Below, one piece after another: positions 34,907 through 43,199 of a DNA stretch of 64,000 bases. The DNA is from Paraburkholderia sp. BL25I1N1 (GTDB taxonomy: Bacteria > Pseudomonadota > Gammaproteobacteria > Burkholderiales > Burkholderiaceae). Numbering within the stretch: the first letter of the stretch is position 1; every line of letters begins with the position of its first letter. The DNA lies in the NCBI RefSeq assembly GCF_003002025.1, contig NZ_PVZB01000006.1, positions 62,001 through 126,000 of the forward strand. Direction: 5' to 3'. Below the pieces are notes generated by a model that was not told the origin of the DNA, did not search any database, and worked only from the letters and a program-made list of their open reading frames with translations. The position numbers and the translations under genes were made by a program.

Positions 34907-35773
34907 CTACTTCTTTGTTTTGTGCTTCTTTGTCGTGCCCGCAGCGCTCGCAGCGCCTTCCGCAGGATGCCCCAGTTTTTTTTCCATGATCGCCGCGACA
35001 CGGTCGCCGAGGTAATCGCCCGAGGCTTCTTCCAGCGCCCGGTTCATTTCGCTTTCCACCAGCACCATCGCGAGCGGCCGCAGGCGCCAGATCGCTTCGA
35101 CTAGAGCCGGCACGTCGGCGGGCGGCGGCAGCGCGTCGGCGTCGTAGCGGTCCAGTTGACGGACCACCAGATCGACGAGCGCTTTAGCGACCGCGTTGAA
35201 ATGCGGCCGCGCGATGCCTACCGCGTCGAGCAGATCGGCAAGCGGAATGCCTTCCTTCGCCATGGTCGCGCCGGCGGCCAGCGCCGTCGGGCTGCCCGAC
35301 ACGAACGAGAGACCGTCGCGCTCCAGCAGACCGAGGTCGACCGCCTTGCCGAGCGCGCTCGGCGAAGCCTTGTCGCCGAACATGTGCAGCAGTTCGAGCA
35401 GCGAGTATTTTTTCGGCCGCTCGCGCGACCAGCGACCGCCGATCGCCGTTTCCAGGCCGAGGATGGAGCGCAGATCGTGGCCTTCGTCGACGGCCATGAT
35501 CAGGTCCTGGATGTTCGCGAGCGTATAGCCGCGCGCGAGCAGATGGTTGATCAGCTTCAGACGCGAAGCGTGCGTGTCGTCGTACACGCCGACGCGGCCG
35601 CGTTTTTCCGGCGGCGCGAGCAGGCCTCGATCCTGATAGGCGCGCACATTGCGCACGGTGGTGTCGGTAACGCGCGCGAGTTCGTCGACGGTGTATTCGT
35701 TGCGCGGCGTGGCGCCGGCTGCTTCGTGCGCGTCGGCGGACAACGGTGGGACAGGAGGCGGGGTGTTGGGCAT
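34907..35773 (-). CDS. MerR-family transcriptional regulator
   Basis: A 288-residue regulator. The N-terminal MerR winged helix-turn-helix lies at about residues 26-95 with YTVDELARVTDTTVRNVRAY and the wing RVGVYDDTHASRLKLI. The remaining 190 residues form a helical effector domain without the short cysteine motif of metal sensors, so a metal ligand is unlikely. The C-terminus ends in a Lys-rich tail (KKHKTKK). Ahead of it lies a GNAT acetyltransferase gene 23 bases away on the same strand, which may be co-transcribed. The target genes cannot be told from sequence. Confidence 0.87.
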   Translation of the reverse strand: MPNTPPPVPPLSADAHEAAGATPRNEYTVDELARVTDTTVRNVRAYQDRGLLAPPEKRGRVGVYDDTHASRLKLINHLLARGYTLANIQDLIMAVDEGHDLRSILGLETAIGGRWSRERPKKYSLLELLHMFGDKASPSALGKAVDLGLLERDGLSFVSGSPTALAAGATMAKEGIPLADLLDAVGIARPHFNAVAKALVDLVVRQLDRYDADALPPPADVPALVEAIWRLRPLAMVLVESEMNRALEEASGDYLGDRVAAIMEKKLGHPAEGAASAAGTTKKHKTKK

Positions 35774-35796
35774 GGGAGGGATTCTAGCGCGGCGCT

Positions 35797-36390
35797 TCAG
35801 TCGCGTCCTGCCGACACGTCGTCCGGCACGCTCGAATCACCCTTGCCGAGTGCGCGCTGCATCAGCGTTGTGTCGAGCCAGCGGCCGTGTTTGAAGCCCA
35901 CCGCCTTCAGCGTGCCGGTTAGCTCGAAACCCAACTGCGTATGCAGCGACAGCGAACCGCCGCTGCCGCCGTCCGCGATCACGGCGATCATCTGACGCCA
36001 TGGTCCGGTTTCGCAGCGTTCGATCAGCGCCTGGAGCAGCACGCGCCCCAGACCGCGGCCTCGATAGGCGTCGTTCACATAGATGGAATCTTCGATGGTG
36101 TTGCGATACGCGGCGCGCGGCCGATAAGGCGTCGCGTAGCAATAGCCGGCGACTTCGCCGTCGATCTCCGCCACCATGTACGGCAGCCCGTGGCTGCGTA
36201 CCGACGCGAGCCGCGTGCGCAGATCGTCGACGGAGGGCGGGGTTTCTTCGAACGAGGCGACGCCGGTCAGCACGTGGTGGGCGTAGATCGCCTGGATCGC
36301 CGGAAGATCGGCTTCGGTGGCGTCGCGGATCAGCGGGGCGGTTGCGGACGCTGATCCTGAAGTGGCGGTCGTGGTGTGGGTGATGCTCAT
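35797..36390 (-). CDS. GNAT-family N-acetyltransferase (phosphinothricin acetyltransferase-like)
   Basis: A 197-residue acetyltransferase. The acetyl-CoA motif A is seen in YRGRGLGRVLLQALIERC, with IRDATEADLPAIQAIYAHHVLTG at the start. The later HTQLGFELTGTLKAVGFKHGRWLDTTLMQ is diagnostic of the phosphinothricin/methionine-sulfone acetyltransferase group, which acetylates the amino group of glutamine-synthetase-type inhibitors. The start at 36390 precedes the domain directly; longer N-termini are low-complexity. The actual substrate is unproven. Confidence 0.87.
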   Translation of the reverse strand: MSITHTTTATSGSASATAPLIRDATEADLPAIQAIYAHHVLTGVASFEETPPSVDDLRTRLASVRSHGLPYMVAEIDGEVAGYCYATPYRPRAAYRNTIEDSIYVNDAYRGRGLGRVLLQALIERCETGPWRQMIAVIADGGSGGSLSLHTQLGFELTGTLKAVGFKHGRWLDTTLMQRALGKGDSSVPDDVSAGRD

Positions 36391-36527
36391 ACGTGGTCCT
36401 GTCGTGGCGATCATTCGGCGGATACGCTTGACTATGCCCGCCGCGCGCGCGAATTTGAAGCGAGTCAAAAATCGCCGCGACGTATGGCGAAGGTGACACA
36501 CACCCACGCCCACGCGCCTGGCACCGC

Positions 36528-36788
36528 TTAGCTATGCGAGTACGTATCGGGCTGCGTCACGTACCCACGATGATGCCGTTTATGCCTGACCTTATGTTTC
36601 GGTTTGGCCTCGGTTGTCGGCGCATGCTGTTCGGCGGATTGCCGCGGAGCCGGCGCCTGCTGGGCCTGTGCATGACCGGACGGCAGCGAGCTTTGGCCCT
36701 CGCCGAAGCGGAAGGTTTGCGCGGTCTGGGCATATGCGCCGGCAGAAACCGTCAGGGCGGCAACCGCCAGGCAAATTGAAAACTTCAT
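36528..36788 (-). CDS. Small secreted protein with a basic His/Lys-rich tail
   Basis: An 86-residue protein with a clear Sec signal peptide (MKFSICLAVAALTVSAG, cleavage near AYA-Q at residue 20). The mature part is Gln/Ala/Pro-rich and then turns strongly basic, with KPKHKVRHKRHHRGY before the end. A very strong AAGGAGGA ribosome site precedes the ATG, which supports a real, well-expressed gene. I do not recognise a family. The composition suggests a periplasmic or envelope-associated, possibly metal- or polyanion-binding, protein; this is speculation. It lies between the GNAT gene and ddpX on the same strand. Confidence 0.72.
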   Translation of the reverse strand: MKFSICLAVAALTVSAGAYAQTAQTFRFGEGQSSLPSGHAQAQQAPAPRQSAEQHAPTTEAKPKHKVRHKRHHRGYVTQPDTYSHS

Positions 36789-36843
36789 GGATCCTCCTTC
36801 TGAACGAGCCGGTGAGGATACCTGTTTTCCTGGCGATCGATCG

Positions 36844-37407
36844 TCACATCAGGCGAAGCGGCCCGCTCGCGCTGTTGTCGATCAGCGGCAATGCGCGAGA
36901 ACCGGGCAACTCGTAATGCCACCATTCACTCTTGATGTGCGTGAAGCCCGCGCCATGCATCACACCCAGCAACAGCATGCGATTGCGCTGCACCTCTTCC
37001 GGCAAGCCGGGATGAAAGTGCTCCGATTCGATCGTCATGGCGTCGAAGCCGGTGCCCATGTCGAGTTCTTCGCCGTGCGCGTCGAGCAATGTCAGGTCGA
37101 GCGCTGTCCCGCGGCTATGGTTCGAGCCGCGCGTCAGGTCCGCCACGTAGGTCGGATCGGGCAGAAAATCCCACAGCACCTGCTGCGCTTGCGGCGGCCG
37201 GTATGCATCGAAAATGCGTAACGTCGTGCCGATCTGGCGGGCGAGTTCGATCGCACGGCGCAGTGCCGCTTCCGCTGGTTCGAGCAGAAGACAATGCGCG
37301 GCCTGGTAGATCGGTTTCCCGGTGAGGTTACGCGCGGTGGCGTAGACGAGGTCGAGATCCACGCCATGCGTGGCGGGCGTGATTTCGATGAGTCGATGGT
37401 CGGTCAT
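36844..37407 (-). CDS. ddpX: D-alanyl-D-alanine dipeptidase (VanX/DdpX family)
   Basis: A 187-residue zinc dipeptidase. The family motifs are present: the substrate-side IFDAYRPPQAQQVLWDF, the zinc-binding SNHSRGTALDLTL (SxHxxGxAxD, His and Asp ligands) and the C-terminal SEWWHYE, with the catalytic Glu and third ligand. It hydrolyses D-Ala-D-Ala. There is no signal peptide, so a cytoplasmic role in dipeptide use is likely, as for DdpX, rather than glycopeptide resistance. It lies 22 bases downstream of an RpiR-type regulator gene on the same strand. The ddpABCDF transporter genes are absent nearby. Confidence 0.9.
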   Translation of the reverse strand: MTDHRLIEITPATHGVDLDLVYATARNLTGKPIYQAAHCLLLEPAEAALRRAIELARQIGTTLRIFDAYRPPQAQQVLWDFLPDPTYVADLTRGSNHSRGTALDLTLLDAHGEELDMGTGFDAMTIESEHFHPGLPEEVQRNRMLLLGVMHGAGFTHIKSEWWHYELPGSRALPLIDNSASGPLRLM

Positions 37408-37429
37408 GAGGCGAAGGACGTGGCGTGCA

Positions 37430-38326
37430 TCAGAGGTCGTCGAATTGATCGAATTCGCTTTGCAGTTCGCGGTTGCGCGCGACCCGTTCGTCGATACGCG
37501 GCCCGAGTCTTTCGACGACCGCCGAGATCAGCAGATTGAAAAGGCAGGTGAGCGGCGCGAGTGAATCCCAGAACTGGCCGACGTCGGTTTTCACCTGCAG
37601 CAGGTCGCCGTTGAATTCGCGCGCCCACGGACAGTAAATGTCGGTAACGAGCGCGAAGGGCAAGCCGCGGCGCGTGGCGGCTTCGCAATAGCGTCGCGCG
37701 ACCTTCGAGTAGGCGCGTGTGTCGGTGACGATCAGATACGGCGATTCGAAGCCGGCGTTCAGCGAATCGACGTACGAGCCCGACATGCCGTCTGAATAGA
37801 ACACGCGCGGACGGATGTATTCGAGGTAACTGTAGAACGCGTTGCTGATGCCGCGCGTGGACTGAATGCCGAGAATGTAGACGGCATCCGCGTTCGAGAT
37901 GCGCTCGGCCACGTGCGCGAACACCGGCGATTGCGCGAGTTGGTAAACGTGCTGGATCGCGCCGATTTCGAGTTCGAGCGAATGGGCGAGCGCGGGGTTG
38001 GGCTCGGCAGGCGAACTAGCGTCCGGCGTGGTGCCGTCGTGCTGACCGGCGACGCGGCGGAACGCATCGAGCCGGTCCGTGATCAGCCACGGACGCTCCT
38101 GAGCGCCGCGCAGTTCGCGCTTCAGGTCGTCGAGATTCTGATAGCCGACGCTGCGCAGGAAACGGCCGACCGATATGCCGCTCGTGCCGGCTTGCTGGGC
38201 GATCTGGTCGGCGGTTTCGAGGCCGAGCCGGTCGAGATTGGCCAGCATGTAGCTGGCGACGCGCTTGGAGGTGGGCGTGAGTTCGGCAAAGCGGGCTTCG
38301 ACGGTTTGAGCAAAAGCGGTCGGCAT
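37430..38326 (-). CDS. RpiR-family (HTH plus SIS domain) transcriptional regulator
   Basis: A 298-residue regulator. The N-terminal helix-turn-helix of the RpiR type spans about residues 1-80, with LTPTSKRVASYMLAN and the recognition part SGISVGRFLRSVGYQNLDDLK. A SIS sugar-isomerase domain follows at about residues 125-260, with AVYILGIQSTRGISNAFYSYLEYI. SIS domains bind phosphosugars or amino-sugar derivatives. It lies directly upstream of ddpX, which suggests control of peptidoglycan dipeptide recycling; members of this group near ddpX and amino-sugar genes are common. Confidence 0.87.
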   Translation of the reverse strand: MPTAFAQTVEARFAELTPTSKRVASYMLANLDRLGLETADQIAQQAGTSGISVGRFLRSVGYQNLDDLKRELRGAQERPWLITDRLDAFRRVAGQHDGTTPDASSPAEPNPALAHSLELEIGAIQHVYQLAQSPVFAHVAERISNADAVYILGIQSTRGISNAFYSYLEYIRPRVFYSDGMSGSYVDSLNAGFESPYLIVTDTRAYSKVARRYCEAATRRGLPFALVTDIYCPWAREFNGDLLQVKTDVGQFWDSLAPLTCLFNLLISAVVERLGPRIDERVARNRELQSEFDQFDDL

Positions 38327-38430
38327 CGTAGTCGCGGCGCTGGGTGGTGGTTAGTCGAACGTGGAATGATGACATACTCGACCGGCCGCCCGCGCCGCGC
38401 GGGTTCTCGAAAGTCGATGCCGGGCACGCA

Positions 38431-39318
38431 TCAGACTGCCGGCCGCGCCGGGGCCGCCCGCGAGAAGTGCCGCGCGCCCGCCACGCAGCCCACCACGACG
38501 ACGGTAACCAGGATCATCGCGGGCGGCACCTGCTCGTGCAGCAGCAGTCCCGCGAGCAGCAAGCCGAAGAACGGCTGCAGCAACTGCAACTGCCCGACGC
38601 CCGCGATGCCGCCGAGCGCGAGGCCGCGATACCAGAACACGAAGCCGATCAGCATGCTGAAGAGCGACACATAGGCGAGACCCCAGAGCGACGCCTGACT
38701 GACGCCGTCGAGCGACGCGGGCCGTGTCCACACCGCAAGCGGCAGCATGAGGGGCAACGACAGCACGAGCGCCCACGAGATCACCTGCCAGCCGCCGAGG
38801 CGGCGCGACAGCCGCGCGCCTTCGGCATAGCCGAGCCCGCATGCGACGATGGCGGCCAGCATCAGCGCGTCGCCGAGCGGCGCTGCGTCAAGGCCGTGAC
38901 GCAGGGCAAAGGCCACCACCGCGCCGCTGCCGAGCGCCGAGAACAGCCAGAACGCCGGCTGTGGACGCTCGCCGCCACGCAGCACGCCGAAGATCGCCGT
39001 GGCGAGCGGCAGGAGGCCAACGAACACCACCGCATGCGCCGCGCTCACGTGGCGCAGCGCCAGCGCCGTCAGTAACGGAAATCCGATCACCACACCAAGT
39101 GCGACGATTACCAGCGGAATCAGGTCAGGGCGGGACGGCCGCGCCTGCCGGAATACGAGCAGGAGCAGCAGACCGAGCGTGCCGGCGATCGTTGCGCGGG
39201 CGACCGTCAGGAATAGCGGGTCGAGGCCCTGCACGGCGACGCGCGTGGCCGGCAACGAGCCGCTGAAGATCAATACCCCTATGAAGCCGCTCAGCCAGCC
39301 ATTCGTCGTTTTGTCCAT
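38431..39318 (-). CDS. EamA-family (DMT) transporter
   Basis: A 295-residue inner-membrane protein with ten predicted helices in two EamA repeats. The first repeat starts at GFIGVLIFSGSLPATRVAVQGLDP and the second near residue 150. The motif YRGLALGGIAGVGQLQLLQP lies at the end of the second repeat. DMT exporters carry amino acids and other metabolites, but the substrate cannot be told from sequence. It is transcribed in the same direction as the RpiR and ddpX genes, about 100 bases upstream of the former. Confidence 0.87.
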   Translation of the reverse strand: MDKTTNGWLSGFIGVLIFSGSLPATRVAVQGLDPLFLTVARATIAGTLGLLLLLVFRQARPSRPDLIPLVIVALGVVIGFPLLTALALRHVSAAHAVVFVGLLPLATAIFGVLRGGERPQPAFWLFSALGSGAVVAFALRHGLDAAPLGDALMLAAIVACGLGYAEGARLSRRLGGWQVISWALVLSLPLMLPLAVWTRPASLDGVSQASLWGLAYVSLFSMLIGFVFWYRGLALGGIAGVGQLQLLQPFFGLLLAGLLLHEQVPPAMILVTVVVVGCVAGARHFSRAAPARPAV

Positions 39319-39446
39319 CGGAGAGTCCGTGCGCGGGAAAGAGGATTGATAGCATCCGCTATCCGGCTATGGACAGTAAGGTACGGATCGATGCAAATCG
39401 TCCAAACTGTACCGAGGAATGGGGCGGTACAGCGGTCGGGCCGCCG

Positions 39447-39881
39447 TCAGTCACGATCCAGCTCCGCTCTCAGCAAATCGAGCCGTGTCTGTCCGTCAGG
39501 CGTGAAGTGCGTGCCGAAGCGCACCAGCCCCTCCCGATGCAGGTGGCAACACATCGTGAAGCTTAGCAGCATGCCCGGTTCGGTTTCCCTGATCAGGGTG
39601 TCGATCGCCTTCACTCGCGGTTCGTACTTCAGCACCGTCGATTCGATCGCACGGCGAAGCCTGTGCGCCGACGACGGAAGATGCCGGTAAATCTCCGACA
39701 GGTCGTCCAGTCCGTAGTCGGGCAGATGGGCGAGTCCATTGCGGCGGCTATTCAGGATGCGTTGAATGTTGTCCTGCACCGACAGGAACGTTTGGGTTTC
39801 CACGTCGAAATTATCGACTGGCGCGCCGTTTGCGAAATGACCCGTGATGGCTTCGAAAAGTCCAGGTCCGCCGCGTGTCAT
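39447..39881 (-). CDS. tssE: T6SS baseplate subunit TssE (gp25-like)
   Basis: A 144-residue protein of the phage gp25/lysozyme-like fold, a wedge component of the T6SS baseplate. Family marks are SVQDNIQRILNSRRNGLAHLPDYGLDDLSE and the C-terminal FTPDGQTRLDLL. It starts in an ATGA overlap with the end of tssH, so the two are translationally coupled. It is the last gene of the leftward T6SS block, as no further T6SS gene follows; the next gene on that strand is an EamA transporter. Confidence 0.9.
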   Translation of the reverse strand: MTRGGPGLFEAITGHFANGAPVDNFDVETQTFLSVQDNIQRILNSRRNGLAHLPDYGLDDLSEIYRHLPSSAHRLRRAIESTVLKYEPRVKAIDTLIRETEPGMLLSFTMCCHLHREGLVRFGTHFTPDGQTRLDLLRAELDRD

Positions 39882-42565
39882 GTCGCCACCTCGACGGCGT
39901 CGTCGAAGTCGACTGCAATACCGCGCTCGTCCGAATACGCGAGACCGACGCGTCGCGGCAACGCCTGTCTGCCGATTCGTTCGAGCAGTGCACGCGACAG
40001 CACGGGCAGGATCTGTTGATCGAGCAGGCTGTCGATATTGCGCGCGCCAGAGTTGGGCAACAGGCATGCGCGCACGAGTTCGGCGACCAGCGCGTCGCTG
40101 CAGTCGAGCGGCACGCTGAAGCGGCGCTCGATCCTTCGCGCGACCTTGTCGAGCTTCATTCGCACGATTCTTGCCAGAGTGTCGGGCGAGAGCGGCCGGT
40201 ACACCACGGTCTGGAAGCGCGCGAGCAACGCGGGCTGGAAGTGCTCGACGAGCAGCGGCCGTATCGCTTCCAGTAGCAGGGCGGTTGTCACTTCGGCATG
40301 GGGTTCGGTCGCGGCCATGATCTGCTCGCTGCCGAGGTTGGACGTCATCACGATCACCGTGTTGCGGAAGTCGATCACGCGACCTTCACCGTCACGCATG
40401 GAGCCGCGGTCGAACACCTGATAGAACAGGTTCAGTACGTCGCGGTGAGCCTTTTCAACTTCATCGAGCAAGATCACGCTGTATGGACGCTGACGCACCG
40501 CTTCGGTCAGCACGCCACCCTGGCCGTACCCGACATAGCCTGGCGGCGAGCCCTTGAGCTGCGAAACGGTGTGGGCTTCCTGATACTCCGACAGGTTGAT
40601 CGTCACGAGCGCACGTTCACCACCGAACATCAGGTCGGCCAGCGCGCGCGCCGTCTCGGTCTTGCCCACGCCCGAAGGACCGACAAGCAGGAACACGCCC
40701 AACGGCGCCTCTTCGGAAGTCAGGCCGGCCTTGGCGCCGCGCAGACTTTTGCCGATGGCTTCGAGGGCGTCGTCCTGCCCTACGACCACGTGTCCGAGCC
40801 GCGTTTCCAGTTCGAGCAGGGCGGTCAGTTCATCTTCGAGCAGGCTTCCTACCGGTACGCCGGTCCAGTCGGCGATGACACGCGCAATCGCGGCTTCGTC
40901 GACTTCGGCCATGAGCAGCGCATTCGTGCCCCATGCCGCGAGTTTGTCGTGCACGGCCTTGATCTCGTGTTGAAAATCGCGCCGCGTTGAAACGTCGGTC
41001 GCGGTTCGCCATTGCTCACGCAGCGCAACGAGGGCGGTGACGAGTTTTTTCTGTTCTGCATGGGCTTGGTCGAGCGTATGAAACTCGTCCGCAATCTCGA
41101 CGAGGCGCAGTTCGATCGCACCGAGCCGTTCGCCGACGTCGGCCGACATCGCACCCTGATCTTCCTGGAGCGCCGCGCGCTCGACTTCGAGCGCGGTCCG
41201 TCGTGCCAGACACGCGGAAATTGCGACCGGCGTCGCGTCGGTGCTCATGCGCACGCGCGCGGCGGCGGTGTCGAGCAGATCGACGGCCTTGTCCGGCAAT
41301 TGGCGTCCCGTCAGATAGCGACGCGACAGACGCACCGCGGCGCCGACCGCGGCCTCGGTGATGTGCACGCCGTGGTGTTGTGCGTAGCGCTCCTTCAGAC
41401 CGCGCAGCATCACGCACGCATTGTCGTCGTCGGGTTCCTCGACCTTGACCATCTGGAAACGCCGCTCCAGCGCCGCGTCGCGCTCGAAGTACTGTTTGTA
41501 TTCGGACCAGGTTGTCGCGGCGATGGTGCGCAATTCACCGCGCGCCAATGCAGGCTTCAGCAGGTTCGCAGCGTCGGCGCCGCCGGCGGTATTGCCTGCG
41601 CCGATCAGGGTGTGGGCTTCGTCGATGAAAAGCAGAATGGGCGTTGGCGACTGCTGGACCGCTTCAATGACGTTCTTCAGACGCTGCTCGAATTCGCCCT
41701 TGACGCCAGCGCCTGCCTGCAGCAAGCCCAGGTCGAGCGTGAGGACACCGACGTCACGAATCACCGAGGGCACGTCGCCTTGCGCGATCTTCAGCGCCAG
41801 ACCTTCGACCAGCGCGGTTTTGCCGACCCCGGGCTCGCCGACGAGAATCGGATTGTTTTTGCGCCGCCGGGTGAGGATGTCGATCATTTGCCGGATCTCG
41901 ACGTCGCGGCCAAAGACCGGATCGATGCGGCCCTCGCGAGCCTTCTGCGTGATGTCGATGGTGAAGCGGCCGAGCGCATCGGCGCCCGGTTGCGTGCGTT
42001 GGATAGCGGATCGGCGACCGGGCGCTTCTGCTTCTGCCGGTGTCGCAGAGCGGGCATGGCCGAAATCGCGCGCGTCGGTATCGACGACCGGCGCCTCGAC
42101 GGACGTCCAATCGAGTTCCGGCAGGAGACGCTCGATCTGCGTCGCGGACAGCGAGAGCAGCGCCCACGCGTCCGGCGCGTGCAGCAGATGCGGCGCGTCG
42201 GCGAGCGCAGCCAGCAGATGCGCGGAACGGATGGACGGCGAGTCCGCTTCCAGCGAGGCGCGCATCCACGCGGCTTCAAGAAGTTTGCCAAGCCGGCGGG
42301 ACAGCCCGGGTTTGCCGCGCAGGTCATGCGGCAACCGTTCGATTGCGCTGAGGAGGCCGTTCCGGATACCGTTCACGTCCAGTTCATAGCTGCCGACAAT
42401 GGCGACAAGATCGCCTTCGCCCAATTCGAGCAGCTTGATCAGCCAATGTTCGACTTCGACTTCGCGATGCGCACGTGTCGCGCAAAGGCTCGCTGCGTCG
42501 GCAAGCGCGCGAGCGCAGTGATCGTTGAGACGGCGCAGAAGCGCGGAGAGATCGCGATGAGTCAT
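39878..42565 (-). CDS. tssH: T6SS AAA+ ATPase TssH (ClpV)
   Basis: An 895-residue ClpB-like ATPase that disassembles contracted TssB/TssC sheaths. The N-terminal Clp-N region covers about the first 160 residues. The first AAA module has Walker A GEPGVGKT at about residues 241-248, and the second has GPSGVGKT at about 627-634. The tail has the arginine-rich NSGARNIDSLLDQQILP typical of ClpV. The ATG at 42565 is chosen because upstream codons are not domain-like. A candidate terminator and a gap of 132 bases separate it from hcp upstream. Confidence 0.93.
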   Translation of the reverse strand: MTHRDLSALLRRLNDHCARALADAASLCATRAHREVEVEHWLIKLLELGEGDLVAIVGSYELDVNGIRNGLLSAIERLPHDLRGKPGLSRRLGKLLEAAWMRASLEADSPSIRSAHLLAALADAPHLLHAPDAWALLSLSATQIERLLPELDWTSVEAPVVDTDARDFGHARSATPAEAEAPGRRSAIQRTQPGADALGRFTIDITQKAREGRIDPVFGRDVEIRQMIDILTRRRKNNPILVGEPGVGKTALVEGLALKIAQGDVPSVIRDVGVLTLDLGLLQAGAGVKGEFEQRLKNVIEAVQQSPTPILLFIDEAHTLIGAGNTAGGADAANLLKPALARGELRTIAATTWSEYKQYFERDAALERRFQMVKVEEPDDDNACVMLRGLKERYAQHHGVHITEAAVGAAVRLSRRYLTGRQLPDKAVDLLDTAAARVRMSTDATPVAISACLARRTALEVERAALQEDQGAMSADVGERLGAIELRLVEIADEFHTLDQAHAEQKKLVTALVALREQWRTATDVSTRRDFQHEIKAVHDKLAAWGTNALLMAEVDEAAIARVIADWTGVPVGSLLEDELTALLELETRLGHVVVGQDDALEAIGKSLRGAKAGLTSEEAPLGVFLLVGPSGVGKTETARALADLMFGGERALVTINLSEYQEAHTVSQLKGSPPGYVGYGQGGVLTEAVRQRPYSVILLDEVEKAHRDVLNLFYQVFDRGSMRDGEGRVIDFRNTVIVMTSNLGSEQIMAATEPHAEVTTALLLEAIRPLLVEHFQPALLARFQTVVYRPLSPDTLARIVRMKLDKVARRIERRFSVPLDCSDALVAELVRACLLPNSGARNIDSLLDQQILPVLSRALLERIGRQALPRRVGLAYSDERGIAVDFDDAVEVAT

Positions 42566-42592
42566 GGCAGCAAGCACCCAGGAAGTGCGACT

Positions 42593-42622
42593 AAAAAATG
42601 CCAGCCCGCGCCGGGCGGTCTG
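42593..42622 (-). terminator. Candidate terminator between hcp and tssH
   Basis: On the minus strand GCCCG-GCG-CGGGC, extended by a partly paired CCAG/TGG base, is followed after five bases by six T. Partial termination here would give more Hcp than ClpV, matching their needed amounts. Confidence 0.45.
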
Positions 42623-42697
42623 GCGAAGAGCGGCTGAGGTTCGACACCTGTGATGGATCGGAAAAGGAGCGAACGCCAGCCGCGATGTCACACGTCG

Positions 42698-43183
42698 TTA
42701 CGAGCGTTCGTTCCAGGTGTCGGTATGGATGATGTTGCCGTCCTTGTACGACCACGTGATCTTCTCGTAGCGCAACTGGACGTTCTCCAGGTGGTTGTGC
42801 TTCTCGAACGCCGGGTTCTTGATATCGAGCATCTTCGGATTGACCGACACGACCTTGACGTTGTCGAGCTTCGTGTTGAAGTACTCTTTTTCCTTGCCCG
42901 CGTCGTCGATTTTGTACCACTTGATCTCGATCGACTTGAGGGTTTGGCCGCTCGTCACGGCCTTGTACAGATAGGGCGTCGACGCGTCGGTTTCTTTTGT
43001 GAAGGTGATTGGCAGATGAAGGCGCGTGCCGGTCAGCTTGCCGGTGTTCGAGTCAGTGGGAATGCTCACGCCGTGATCGAGAGCCACGACCTCAACACTG
43101 CCTTCACGTCCTTGCACCGTGACCGAGCCTTTGATGTCGGCGCCGCCATCGTCCTTGATCCACATGTAGGCTGGAATTGCCAT
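42698..43183 (-). CDS. hcp: T6SS inner-tube protein Hcp (TssD)
   Basis: A 161-residue Hcp protein that stacks as hexameric rings to form the tube inside the sheath. Hallmarks are the start MAIPAYMWIKDDGGADIKGS, the HLPITFTKETDASTPYLYKA region, and the C-terminal YEKITWSYKDGNIIHTDTW. AAGGAG ten bases before the ATG gives a strong ribosome site. It lies 16 bases after the OmpA-domain gene. The likely terminator downstream would favour the high Hcp level that the machine needs. Confidence 0.95.
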   Translation of the reverse strand: MAIPAYMWIKDDGGADIKGSVTVQGREGSVEVVALDHGVSIPTDSNTGKLTGTRLHLPITFTKETDASTPYLYKAVTSGQTLKSIEIKWYKIDDAGKEKEYFNTKLDNVKVVSVNPKMLDIKNPAFEKHNHLENVQLRYEKITWSYKDGNIIHTDTWNERS

Positions 43184-43199
43184 CTTGTTGTTCTCCTTT

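Noticed and set aside
39346..39690. Plus-strand frame over the tssE end
   Set aside because: Antisense of tssE and its downstream gap; no family character.
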